Virus record (IMG/VR): IMGVR_UViG_3300032011_000085
Location: 1 to 28,560 of that record
Source: a virus
Strand: one strand, 5' to 3'
Length of the DNA: 28,560 nt
Shown here: in pieces, positions 21,257 through 28,560 of the stretch
How positions within the stretch are numbered: position 1 is the stretch's first letter
Layout: each line of letters opens with the position of its first letter
The notes under the pieces: generated by a model
The model's database searches: none
What the model saw: the letters and a program-made list of their open reading frames with translations, nothing else
What the model was told of the DNA's origin: nothing
Position numbers and translations under genes: made by a program

Positions 21257-23968
21257 TTAACTTGCAGCTACAAAAGATACAGCGTGTCTAACCGCTACAT
21301 CCATGCTTTGTAAAGCTACAACCCTTACTGTTCCAGAAGTTGAAGCAGTAAATGGATCAACAACTATATCTAGTCCACCAAAGAAACCAACAAGTAAGTC
21401 ATCAAAGTTACCAAAGACGTAGTTGTTTGCAGTTAATTGTGCAGATACAACTACAGGATAACCGTTAACTTCATTGTTAGCAGCAACAAATTGTGCTGTG
21501 TTACTAGCTTTCTCAGTAGTTTTTAGTGTGCCATAGTTACTAGGGTGCATTATGTAAGATAATTTACCTAATAAAGCATTATCAACAGCAGCAGCAGTTT
21601 CCATAGAAACCATTTCTGCAAAAGTTGGTGCAGCAGCACTAGAAAGTGAAACTGTATTAATACCACTTGTGTTAGTAATACCAGTTGGGTTTCCACTAGA
21701 GCCAGAGCCTTCAAGAGCAGCATTATCAATAGCAATAGCCATAGATTGTGCTAAATCATCTCTGATCAAGTTTTCAACATCTAATGAAGATTGAATCATT
21801 AGCTGTCTAGTTACATCTGTAAATGCACCAAGAGTTTTTGGTGACATAGTTACAGAGCCGATAACCATTTCTGATTCACCAGCAGCACCACCTTCAGATG
21901 ATATGAAAGCAGCACTTGAAGCAGAAGTTTTCTTAGGGATTTTTACATCGCCAGATAAACCGTTCAAAGTTCTAGCCAATGGCATTACAGATGAAGCATT
22001 TCTCAATGCGTCAATAAAGTCACCTGCTCTAAAATCTTGACCAATAAGACCTGCATCATCAGAAGCATTTAAGTCCCTAGTTGACCAATTAGATAGAACT
22101 TCAGGTGGTAACATAATACCTTGAGCAGTTCTGCCATAGTGTTTAGCTGCTTCTTCTGAACATTCAAATTCAAATTCAGCTTCTTTTTGCGCCCTTTTAT
22201 CAGTAGGGTTAGCTAAAGCATTGATAGCTTTCATTACTGAAAATTTACGCACTTCATTTTTAGAAAGACCAATCTCAGCAGTTTCTAAAGGTTTGTCGTT
22301 AGAAATATTGTCTAACAAAACACCTCTAAATTCTTCAACTGATATTCCTTCTTGAATAGCCTTGTCAGCTAGATCACGTCTGTCGTGCTTGACAGCTAGA
22401 TCAATAATTTCTTTTGAATTTCTTTGAAATTGTTCTCTAGCTTCAGCAGCAGATTTTTCTCTAACTTCTTCAAGGTTTATTTCATTTTTAACTTCGTCAG
22501 TCATTGTTTTTACCTCTATATTAGAAAGTTTGTTTTTGGAACGACCTACGCCAACTGCTTTTGATTGATCCGCAGGTACAGAAACAACAGACACTTCTAA
22601 AGGTGTGTGTTGAACTCTATACATAGGTTTATCAGAATCAGTTGATTTAACTCTTTCCATGTTGTTTATCTTATATCCGACACTTATATTCTGACGAATA
22701 CCATCTCGAACATCATTAAATATTTCTTCTCCAAGTTTGCTTCGACTAAAGCGAACTATTGCTACTGCGCGTTTTTCAGAAGAATTTAATTTATATTGTT
22801 CAACCACTCCAATCTGTTTAGTCATGTCGTGATCTAGCAATAAAGGTGATCTTCCACTAGCAATAAAGTCAGTTTCAATATCACCCTCAGAATGAGATAA
22901 AACTTCCATTCCAAATTCCCTTTCAACAGGTTCTTCAGAACTTACGCCTATTCTCACCCTTCTATTTTCTTCATCAATGTAAGATGCTTTAGAAAGATCA
23001 ACAGTACGATAGACAATATCCTCTGCATTTGATCTGTCCTTATCTTTTTCTTCATCTTCATCGTGATATGGTCTGGATTCCATCTCATCTTTTTCAGATT
23101 CATTTTCTTCCATTTCCATTTCTTCTTCCATACCATGATGTTTTGCAAATTCGATGGTATAACTATCATCGGATTCTTCAACATTTATGATATGTCTTTC
23201 GTCTTTGTTTTTCATCGCTTTTTCCTCTTTGTCTTTTGATGATAAAGGATGTGATTCAGGCAGTAAATCAGTATCGTGTTTACCGCCTTGAAATCTTCCA
23301 TTTCGCAATGCGAAAAGGAAACTATTTACTCGTGCCATAGCCCAAGTTTGCGGACTAGACACATTAGGTCTGACTGATGCTGGATTGGTATTGTATGCAC
23401 CAATACCCCTGTCATAGACCTTTTTAAGTGTTCCTAAAGTTGTTCTTTTAGAAGCTGCATTATTAACTTCTTCGTTATGTTCTTTTACTTTATTTTCTAA
23501 TGCTTTTTCTGTTTTTGCTGAAATTTGTCTATCTTGTTGAGCCTGACTCGCTGAACCTGATTCTTTTTGTTCAACATATTTTATAGCTTCTAAAACAACA
23601 TCTTTCATTTTTTGTTCACCTAGAGTTCCAATCACTCCCCATTTCATTTGTGCAATGACACCAGCTATGTTTGATGGTCTACCAGCTTTGTCACCTGATT
23701 TAAATTGTGCGCCATCCTCAAAATGTCTAGCTGCCCATGCTTCCCTTTCTTTAATCCAACTAATGACACCATCTGTTTCTTCACCGTTTCTAGCTTTTGT
23801 CCATAAATTAAATGATTCATTACCTCTGATGTTGCCACCAGCTTTGTAAATATCAGGATCGTTTTCTTTGACACCAGCAATAAAGTCATAATCAAACTGA
23901 GGATAGTTAGAGTTTCGCAAACTAACTTTTTTATCGTCATCTTTAGTTGGAAAGTTAGTCGCCATCAT
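21257..23968 (-). CDS. Prohead protease (S78 type) fused to HK97-fold major capsid protein, with extra N-terminal domains
   Basis: Start chosen at 23968 (or 23965), where AAGGTGG precedes tandem ATGs (MMATNFP); a TTG at 23992 would add eight residues. Residues below count from that TTG. Region 36-140 (KEREAWAARHFEDGAQF, MKWGVIGTLGEQKM) and region 186-250 (YDRGIGAYNTNPASVRP, LLPESHPLSS) are conserved-looking but unassigned. An acidic Glu/Met-rich linker (270-325) follows. An S78 prohead protease spans about 325-485: His388 in SPLLLDHD, Ser437 in RQNISVGYK, Glu466 in TPLEVSVVS. Then come a helical delta/scaffold-like stretch (about 497-600) and an HK97 capsid domain to 911 (ASSAAFISSEGG, PKTLGAFTDVTRQL, ending MDVAVRHAVSFVAAS). 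The protease matures the shell by cleavage. No separate capsid gene exists nearby, but an internal start at 22504 could supply one. Confidence 0.92.
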   Translation of the reverse strand: MMATNFPTKDDDKKVSLRNSNYPQFDYDFIAGVKENDPDIYKAGGNIRGNESFNLWTKARNGEETDGVISWIKEREAWAARHFEDGAQFKSGDKAGRPSNIAGVIAQMKWGVIGTLGEQKMKDVVLEAIKYVEQKESGSASQAQQDRQISAKTEKALENKVKEHNEEVNNAASKRTTLGTLKKVYDRGIGAYNTNPASVRPNVSSPQTWAMARVNSFLFALRNGRFQGGKHDTDLLPESHPLSSKDKEEKAMKNKDERHIINVEESDDSYTIEFAKHHGMEEEMEMEENESEKDEMESRPYHDEDEEKDKDRSNAEDIVYRTVDLSKASYIDEENRRVRIGVSSEEPVEREFGMEVLSHSEGDIETDFIASGRSPLLLDHDMTKQIGVVEQYKLNSSEKRAVAIVRFSRSKLGEEIFNDVRDGIRQNISVGYKINNMERVKSTDSDKPMYRVQHTPLEVSVVSVPADQSKAVGVGRSKNKLSNIEVKTMTDEVKNEINLEEVREKSAAEAREQFQRNSKEIIDLAVKHDRRDLADKAIQEGISVEEFRGVLLDNISNDKPLETAEIGLSKNEVRKFSVMKAINALANPTDKRAQKEAEFEFECSEEAAKHYGRTAQGIMLPPEVLSNWSTRDLNASDDAGLIGQDFRAGDFIDALRNASSVMPLARTLNGLSGDVKIPKKTSASSAAFISSEGGAAGESEMVIGSVTMSPKTLGAFTDVTRQLMIQSSLDVENLIRDDLAQSMAIAIDNAALEGSGSSGNPTGITNTSGINTVSLSSAAAPTFAEMVSMETAAAVDNALLGKLSYIMHPSNYGTLKTTEKASNTAQFVAANNEVNGYPVVVSAQLTANNYVFGNFDDLLVGFFGGLDIVVDPFTASTSGTVRVVALQSMDVAVRHAVSFVAAS
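22502..22517 (-). promoter_or_regulatory. Internal ribosome site and ATG for a separate capsid protein
   Basis: AGAGGT followed seven bases later by an in-frame ATG (MTDEVKNEIN, residue 497 of the long frame). This falls exactly at the protease-to-delta-domain junction. Initiation here gives 415 residues, a usual length for an HK97-type capsid precursor with its delta domain. The site is stronger than several authentic starts in this operon. In-frame internal initiation is known for phage head genes such as lambda C/Nu3. Confidence 0.7.
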
Positions 23969-25457
23969 TACCACCTTGTATATCTGCTTCAACTGGTATC
24001 TTCATACCAAAAGGTTGAAACGCAGTTTTGATACCGTATTGTTCAGCAAGCTTTTGTTCTCTTTCATGCTGTTCAAAAAGTTCTTCAACATCTCTACCAT
24101 AATTAGCTTGCACATCTTGAAATGTAACTAATCCAGATTGCATACCGCTTATAGAAGCCATCATTTCTTTTTGTGGATCAACCCAAGAGAAGCTTCTAGG
24201 TATAAAGTTAGCTGCTAAAGCAAACTTATCGTATCTGCTTATTGGTAAAGGTTGATTTGTAGATGGCGATGTAGATATTGCGCCAGAAGATATAGCCATC
24301 TCTAACCATTTTTCAAATACTGGTCTTACAAAATGATCTATTGTAAATCTTTGATATAACCTATACATCTCACGATCTTCTAAAGCACCAGCACGCAATG
24401 ATGAATAGTTTACTGAACTAAGATCATTAGTAAGTGCGTGATAAGAAATGTTTAAGCCTGAAGCAATGCTTCTCAATACTTGCGTTGTAAATGGTTCAAA
24501 AGCAGATGTTGGATGCGATGGATCAAACTCTTTGAAGTCCATGCCACTAGGTAATTGTTCAAAAGTACCTGCTTCAGCATTCATAATTGGAACGTATTCA
24601 TCATCTTCACCATCACCAACATATTGATCACCGTCACCAGATACAAAGAATCCCATTTTGCTTGCAGCAGTTCTTGCTGCAACTATCTCTGCTTCTAAAT
24701 AGCCATTTAACAATTTTATGTTTGCCATTGCAGAAGCAGTAAAGGGTACTCCTCTGTTTTGTTCTGGTCTTTGTGGGATGTATGCGTGTATAAGTTCATC
24801 AGCATTTACTCTTATGTGTTGAGTAGTACTTTGATGTGTATTATCAAATGGATGGTTTTTAAAAAGATAATACGCTATTGGTTTTTGACTTTGATTAAGT
24901 TCAACACCCATTTTAATTTTATTACCTGATCCTTTAGCATCTTCGTTTTTCTTTTCATCTAAATGGTCAGCTTCTAAAAACTCAATCTTGTAACCAAATT
25001 CTGAATCTCTTGATTTGACGTGACGTACTAATACTTCACCATCTCTTGCTAAAGATTCAATAAATAACTTTTGACAATCAATGAAAGATAATCTTCCGTT
25101 AGTTGTACAACTACCTAGCTTGCACCAATTTCTCCATTGCTGTTCTATGATTCTATTTGCAACTAAATCTAAAGAACCATCATCGTTTCTTGCTTTCATC
25201 GAAAGTCTTATGCCATTTGAACCAACAATATTGCTTTGCATCAGATGCAAATATCTTTGGACATAAGAATCATTTCTTGCTAAATCTCTTGATCTATCTC
25301 TTAATAATCTTAGTTGATCTTTAATTTCTCTATCAGCAGATGTAGAAGTTTGCATGAAGTCAGAGAACAACCTGCCAGTATTTGCACCTTGATATTTTCT
25401 TATCTTTGGTATTTTTTTCTTCCTTGTTCTACCTGTTAATCTGTCGTACCAAGCCAT
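23955..25457 (-). CDS. Portal protein, lambda gpB family
   Basis: A 500-residue protein with the lambda-type portal order: basic start, DLARNDSYVQRYLHLMQSNI (about 58-77) and SNGIRLSMKA. FIESLARDGEVLVRHV and KIEFLEADHLDE follow, then LIHAYIPQRPEQNRGVPFTA, SYHALTNDLSSVNYSSLR (about 345-362) and ASGLNISYHAL. The Q-x-RG-x-P and YSS-x-R segments are conserved in Phage_portal_2. It forms the dodecameric DNA channel at the head vertex, docking terminase and connectors. The final codons overlap the protease-capsid start. It is close to the lambda gpB length (533). Confidence 0.93.
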   Translation of the reverse strand: MAWYDRLTGRTRKKKIPKIRKYQGANTGRLFSDFMQTSTSADREIKDQLRLLRDRSRDLARNDSYVQRYLHLMQSNIVGSNGIRLSMKARNDDGSLDLVANRIIEQQWRNWCKLGSCTTNGRLSFIDCQKLFIESLARDGEVLVRHVKSRDSEFGYKIEFLEADHLDEKKNEDAKGSGNKIKMGVELNQSQKPIAYYLFKNHPFDNTHQSTTQHIRVNADELIHAYIPQRPEQNRGVPFTASAMANIKLLNGYLEAEIVAARTAASKMGFFVSGDGDQYVGDGEDDEYVPIMNAEAGTFEQLPSGMDFKEFDPSHPTSAFEPFTTQVLRSIASGLNISYHALTNDLSSVNYSSLRAGALEDREMYRLYQRFTIDHFVRPVFEKWLEMAISSGAISTSPSTNQPLPISRYDKFALAANFIPRSFSWVDPQKEMMASISGMQSGLVTFQDVQANYGRDVEELFEQHEREQKLAEQYGIKTAFQPFGMKIPVEADIQGGNDGD

Positions 25458-26047
25458 TAGAATTTAACTCCGATTGTATTACCTGATCTTTGTTTGTTTT
25501 TGATTCTTGCTTCTTTTATCTCTTTCAAATATTCAGCCTTGTATCTATTTTTTAAAGTCAGTAATTCATCTATAGACATTCTTGACAACGATCTGCCAGC
25601 AATAGAAAAAGATGATTGATCTACAGTTGCCCTATTTTCTATGACTGCTTCAATGGCATCTAAAACTTTCTTAGCATGACTTCGTAAGTCTGCATTTGTG
25701 TTTGCAAAGTTTTTGACAATAGTTGTTCTGCCTTCATCTACTGATACTCTTTGTGAATCAGATGATCTAGTGATAAAGGCATACCAGATAAAATCACCAT
25801 CTGCTAAAGATGCAGTTGTGCTTGAAGCTATTTCAACTAAATATGAATCATCTGCTTCTGTAGCAGCTATTGTAAATTTATGTGAACCGCCACCACCAGA
25901 ATCTTCGTGAAATTCATAACTGAGTTCATAAGAAGCTAATGGATAATCTGAAACAAGATCATCTCTACGCCAAACCCAACGATCACCAATGACTAATTCA
26001 TCTGGCTCTTGTTTAGGGTAATTTACACGATCAAATTGATTTGCCAT
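25457..26047 (-). CDS. Head-tail connector with C-terminal gpW-like domain
   Basis: The protein has 196 residues. The N-terminal ~115 residues are beta-rich (GDRWVWRRDDLVSDYPLASY, KFTIAATEADDSYLVEIAS, DGDFIWYAFIT) and form a domain that lambda gpW lacks. The C-terminal ~75 residues carry the gpW-type helices: HAKKVLDAIEAVIENRAT, SFSIAGRSLSRMSIDELLTL, KNRYKAEYLKE. gpW plugs the portal after packaging and prepares the head for tail joining; the extra domain may decorate the connector. Position between terminase and portal is as in lambda (A-W-B). There is no clear Shine-Dalgarno: the ATG follows a TTTTT run. Confidence 0.8.
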   Translation of the reverse strand: MANQFDRVNYPKQEPDELVIGDRWVWRRDDLVSDYPLASYELSYEFHEDSGGGGSHKFTIAATEADDSYLVEIASSTTASLADGDFIWYAFITRSSDSQRVSVDEGRTTIVKNFANTNADLRSHAKKVLDAIEAVIENRATVDQSSFSIAGRSLSRMSIDELLTLKNRYKAEYLKEIKEARIKNKQRSGNTIGVKF

Positions 26048-26107
26048 AAAAAATAGATTTTTAATGACTATTATAAATGTAAAAGCTATAAATCTATAGG
26101 ATAAATA
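26048..26107 (-). promoter_or_regulatory. AT-rich 60-bp spacer, possible promoter or weak hairpin before connector gene
   Basis: It is the longest non-coding gap inside the late cluster. On the minus strand it has an exact TATAAT (26070-26075) but a poor -35. It also has an inverted pair TAGATTT/AAATCTA ending in TTTTT just before the connector ATG. Either an internal promoter or a weak terminator-like structure could be read here; AT richness makes both matches cheap. Confidence 0.25.
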
Positions 26108-27922
26108 TTATCTCCAAGAATTTACCCAATTTTGGTTGCGTCTTTGTTTGTTAGTTCTTCCTTTTCTTTGAGTTTGTTTTGTATCTATAGCTTTGTTTTT
26201 TAGACTTTCTAAATCAGGATTCAAAATATAAAAACCAGCGATGTTATAAACCCAAGTATCTAAGACTTCGTTTCTTTCTCTGATCTGTTTCCATTCCATG
26301 CGCTTTTGTCCTTTGTAATATTTGATTATTCTTCTTTCAGATGTTAATTGTTTGAAGTATTCCTCATCGACATCAGCAGGAAAATGGATGTAACCTGATC
26401 TAACTTCATCAATATTAAGCCATGAAAATAAAGTGTCTTTTGCTGAATCTGTACCTACTGGGAAAAGTTGCACTCTTTGTTTACCTGATTGCGTTGGTCT
26501 ATTGGCAATTGGTTTACCATGTTGACTCTGCCCTTTAATTGCAAAGATTCTTCTTCCCTGTCTTTGTTTGCAAAAAGCGTAAACATTTTGAGTTGCATAA
26601 CCTGAGTCAATACAAGTGATAGATATTTTTATGGTTCTGCCATCTTCTGTTTTGAATGAGGATTTTAAATATTCATCTAGTTCATTCCAGACTTGCAATT
26701 GGTTCGGATCACCAAACATGATTTGATAATCCACGACATACATCTGATTTTCAGCCGACCAACCGACAACTTGTGACTCGATCCGATCTGACTGCACATC
26801 AATACCGCAAGTAAGTAATACAACTGGTTCAGGTATAGATTGTGCATCGTAGTTTTCTCTACGATTTAACAACGAATCACTTTCAATTTCTTCACCATCA
26901 GATTGCCACACCTGACCAAGTGAAGTGTTAACAAAAACTCTAAGTTGGTCTGGATGTTCTTTTGCATTTAAAAAAGATTCAACGACTTCTGACCATGATC
27001 GCCAAACTGAATACAGTTCGTTAAGATGAAAACCAGCAGTTTTATAAGTTTCTTCTTCTGCTATCCATTCACCATTTCTAATCATCCATATCTTATCTTT
27101 TTCTTCTATGACAGAACCGCAATGAATACAAACCATGTGTGCATCTTTTGCATCATCCCATTTAACATTCTGCCATTCTAAAACTTGTTTTTGTTTACAA
27201 TGCGGACAAGGCACATGGAAATATCTTTTATCTGATTCTTCCCAAGCATCTTGTATTCTTGATGCACCATCTATCGTTGGCGTTGATGTCATTATGATCT
27301 TACGATTGGCAAATGTTGCAGTTCTTTTAATTGTTAATGAAACAGCGTCACCCTCGCTTGTTGTTTCGTAACGATCAACCTCATCAAGCAAAACAATCCT
27401 ACATGGTCTGGATGCTAATGAAGCTGGCGAGTTTGATCCAGTCATTACAACGAAACCACCAGCAAAAGATTTAGATAATATTGTGTTACCTGAATCTCTA
27501 GCTTTGGAGTCTTTGATTTTATGTTTCAAAGATTCAGAAGCAGCAATCATTTTTGAGAATCTTTGGGTACTCCATGATCTTGCCATTTCTAAAGTTGGCA
27601 TGACGACAAGCATAGGTGCTGGATCGTGGGCAATGTGATAACCAATAATATTATTTATCATCTCAGTCTTGCCAACCTGTGATGAACTCATAATGACGAT
27701 GCGTTCTATTCTACGATCATTGACCGCATCCATCATACCTCTTTGGTATTCTGCTCTGCTAGTTTTCCATTGACCAGCTTCAGCAGATGATTCGCTAGTC
27801 AGAACTCTATATTTGTCTGACCATTCACTTACTTTAAGCTTCTCTGGTGCTTTGAATGTCGCTATTGATTTGTTCCAGATCGAGTTCAACTGCTTCTGGT
27901 ATGGGTTCTTTTGCAAGTTCAT
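26108..27922 (-). CDS. terL: Terminase large subunit, lambda gpA family
   Basis: A 604-residue protein with VSEWSDKYRVLTSESSAEAG near the N-terminus (family hallmark). The ATPase has Walker A SSSQVGKT at 79-86 and Walker B IVLLDE at 176-181, and the coupling motif TSTP is at 212-215. A zinc-binding pair, CPHC (239-242) and CIHC (265-268), follows. The C-terminal nuclease has acidic residues in CGIDVQSDR (Asp375) and CIDSGY (Asp439). It cuts concatemers and drives DNA into the prohead with ATP. GpA-family enzymes usually go with cohesive-end (cos) packaging. The first 30 codons overlap the small-subunit gene by 89 bp; no later ATG precedes the conserved part, so the overlap appears real. Confidence 0.95.
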   Translation of the reverse strand: MNLQKNPYQKQLNSIWNKSIATFKAPEKLKVSEWSDKYRVLTSESSAEAGQWKTSRAEYQRGMMDAVNDRRIERIVIMSSSQVGKTEMINNIIGYHIAHDPAPMLVVMPTLEMARSWSTQRFSKMIAASESLKHKIKDSKARDSGNTILSKSFAGGFVVMTGSNSPASLASRPCRIVLLDEVDRYETTSEGDAVSLTIKRTATFANRKIIMTSTPTIDGASRIQDAWEESDKRYFHVPCPHCKQKQVLEWQNVKWDDAKDAHMVCIHCGSVIEEKDKIWMIRNGEWIAEEETYKTAGFHLNELYSVWRSWSEVVESFLNAKEHPDQLRVFVNTSLGQVWQSDGEEIESDSLLNRRENYDAQSIPEPVVLLTCGIDVQSDRIESQVVGWSAENQMYVVDYQIMFGDPNQLQVWNELDEYLKSSFKTEDGRTIKISITCIDSGYATQNVYAFCKQRQGRRIFAIKGQSQHGKPIANRPTQSGKQRVQLFPVGTDSAKDTLFSWLNIDEVRSGYIHFPADVDEEYFKQLTSERRIIKYYKGQKRMEWKQIRERNEVLDTWVYNIAGFYILNPDLESLKNKAIDTKQTQRKGRTNKQRRNQNWVNSWR

Positions 27923-28352
27923 TTAAAGCTTCGTGTATTTCATCATTAATTAAATCTTCTACTTCTCCGTATTCTGTCAGTCCTATAACTTGATGTGTGA
28001 CTTTTGCAGCTATATTTAACAATTTTGACCTGCAATTAGCAATCATATCTTGCCAAAGGTCAATAACGTCATCAGTATCTATAAGTTTTCCTGATAATTC
28101 TGCTACTTCTAATTCTTTATGATCTGCTTGATTCTTTACAAGTCTAAGTTTTTCTTCTCCAATGTCTCCTGATCCTGATTTTAGGTGCAATCTAGCTTTT
28201 GAGCGTAAATAATTTATGTAAGCAATGCGACAATGATCTTTACTCATGCCTTCTTTGCCTTTTGCTTGTGGCAAAACACCGTTTTTTACTAATGTGCTTA
28301 CATAAGGTGCAGATAAGTCTAAATATTCAGCTATTTCTTTTTGTGTAGCCAT
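27834..28352 (-). CDS. terS: Terminase small subunit, Nu1-like
   Basis: This 172-residue protein has a winged/helix-turn-helix start TQKEIAEYLDLSAPYVSTLV (residues 3-22) followed by KNGVLPQAKG, the Nu1-type DNA-binding motif. A basic spacer, a long helical oligomerisation region (about 60-130, EEKLRLVKNQADHKELEVAE) and an acidic C-terminus that should bind the large subunit follow. Nu1-like proteins recognise the packaging site next to cos. It lies immediately upstream of the large subunit, overlapping it by 89 bp, and its ATG follows the stop of the 47-aa gene with no gap. Confidence 0.85.
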   Translation of the reverse strand: MATQKEIAEYLDLSAPYVSTLVKNGVLPQAKGKEGMSKDHCRIAYINYLRSKARLHLKSGSGDIGEEKLRLVKNQADHKELEVAELSGKLIDTDDVIDLWQDMIANCRSKLLNIAAKVTHQVIGLTEYGEVEDLINDEIHEALNELAKEPIPEAVELDLEQINSDIQSTREA

Positions 28353-28496
28353 TTATCTGCCTTGTCCTCTGTATTTTTTGTATTGTTTGCGCTTATGTTT
28401 GTTTCTAGGGTATGTATTTCTGCTTGAACCAATTGATGTGCGCTTGTTTTTACGTTTTTCTGGATCAACAGCAATTATTGTTTTCTTTTTTGCCAT
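28353..28496 (-). CDS. Small, very basic protein, 47 aa, upstream of terminase
   Basis: A 47-codon gene, MAKKKTIIAVDPEKRKNKRT to KQYKKYRGQGR, about one-third Lys/Arg. The sequence pattern S-I-G-x-S-x-R-x-x-x-x-x-x-K-x-x-R/K-x-x-KKYRGQG is a recurring type among phages just before terminase genes. A DNA- or RNA-binding role is likely from charge, but I know of no proven function. Its stop is directly followed by the small-terminase ATG. The ribosome site is weak (GAGTG, distant). It is the first gene of the late cluster seen here. Confidence 0.75.
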   Translation of the reverse strand: MAKKKTIIAVDPEKRKNKRTSIGSSRNTYPRNKHKRKQYKKYRGQGR

Positions 28497-28533
28497 ATAG
28501 TTATATTACACTCAATTCTTATAACCTGTATCT

Positions 28534-28550
28534 AAAAAAATACTGCGCTT
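28534..28550 (-). promoter_or_regulatory. 17-nt motif AAGCGCAGTATTTTTTT upstream of late operon
   Basis: It lies 38 bases before the first late ATG in the same orientation as the operon and matches 15 of 17 positions of the motif at 1162-1178. Downstream (28497-28533) are TATAAGAAT and TAATATAAC, either of which could be a -10. The gene-free tail of the window (28497-28560) otherwise holds nothing identifiable. Confidence 0.3.
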
Positions 28551-28560
28551 GCGAATCACC

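Noticed and set aside
22954-23184. 76-codon minus-strand frame rich in Lys/Met/Trp inside the protease-capsid gene
   Set aside because: Arises from the Glu/Met/Asp-rich linker read in another frame; composition is low-complexity and there is no start signal.
28535-28560. Possible tRNA 3' end or attachment site at the right edge (gcgcttgcgaatcacc)
   Set aside because: The T-loop consensus does not fit and no acceptor stem can be formed within the window; too little sequence to judge.

Overview
The window is part of a tailed double-stranded DNA phage genome (or prophage), AT-rich and almost entirely coding. The order of morphogenesis genes and the presence of a tape-measure protein, a tail terminator, a tail-tube protein and a frameshifted G/GT chaperone indicate a lambda-like siphovirus with a long non-contractile tail. 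No integrase, repressor, tRNA, CRISPR array or bacterial gene was seen, so lifestyle and host are open. Low GC, a GTA-type 3TM holin, and C1q-like and S74-type fibres resemble marine bacteriophages; that is inference from family resemblance.

Layout. (1) 1-1139, minus strand: start of a replication module, with a small ORF, an SSB-like protein ending in DDEIPF, and the first ~100 codons of a phage primase running off the left edge. (2) 1140-1269: non-coding divergent control region. (3) 1270-3112, plus strand: a tightly coupled cluster of small ORFs and a PD-(D/E)XK recombination nuclease; three of its genes share an identical 15-nt start-site cassette. (4) 3103-28496, minus strand: one long late cluster transcribed right to left. 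In transcription order it holds a small basic protein, small and large terminase, gpW-like connector, portal, a very large prohead protease-major capsid fusion, connector proteins, tail terminator, tail tube, G/GT chaperone with a GGGAAAG slippery site, tape measure, two minor tail proteins, a J-like hub, four fibre-like genes alternating with small ORFs, and a lysis cassette (coiled-coil membrane protein, MscS-like membrane protein, 3TM holin, GH24 lysozyme).

The order follows lambda (Nu1-A-W-B-[C-Nu3-D-E]-FI-FII-Z/U-V-G/GT-H-M-L-J). The bracketed lambda head genes are replaced by one ~903-codon ORF combining two unassigned N-terminal regions, an S78-type protease and an HK97-fold capsid. 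That ORF also carries a good internal ribosome-binding site in front of a Met that would yield a separate 415-residue capsid protein. The most interesting points are this composite head gene, the G/GT recoding site that explains an apparent 141-bp gap, the MscS-like protein in the lysis cassette, and the adhesin region with internal duplications and shared modules. Several genes under about 60 codons were found by reading between the larger ones.
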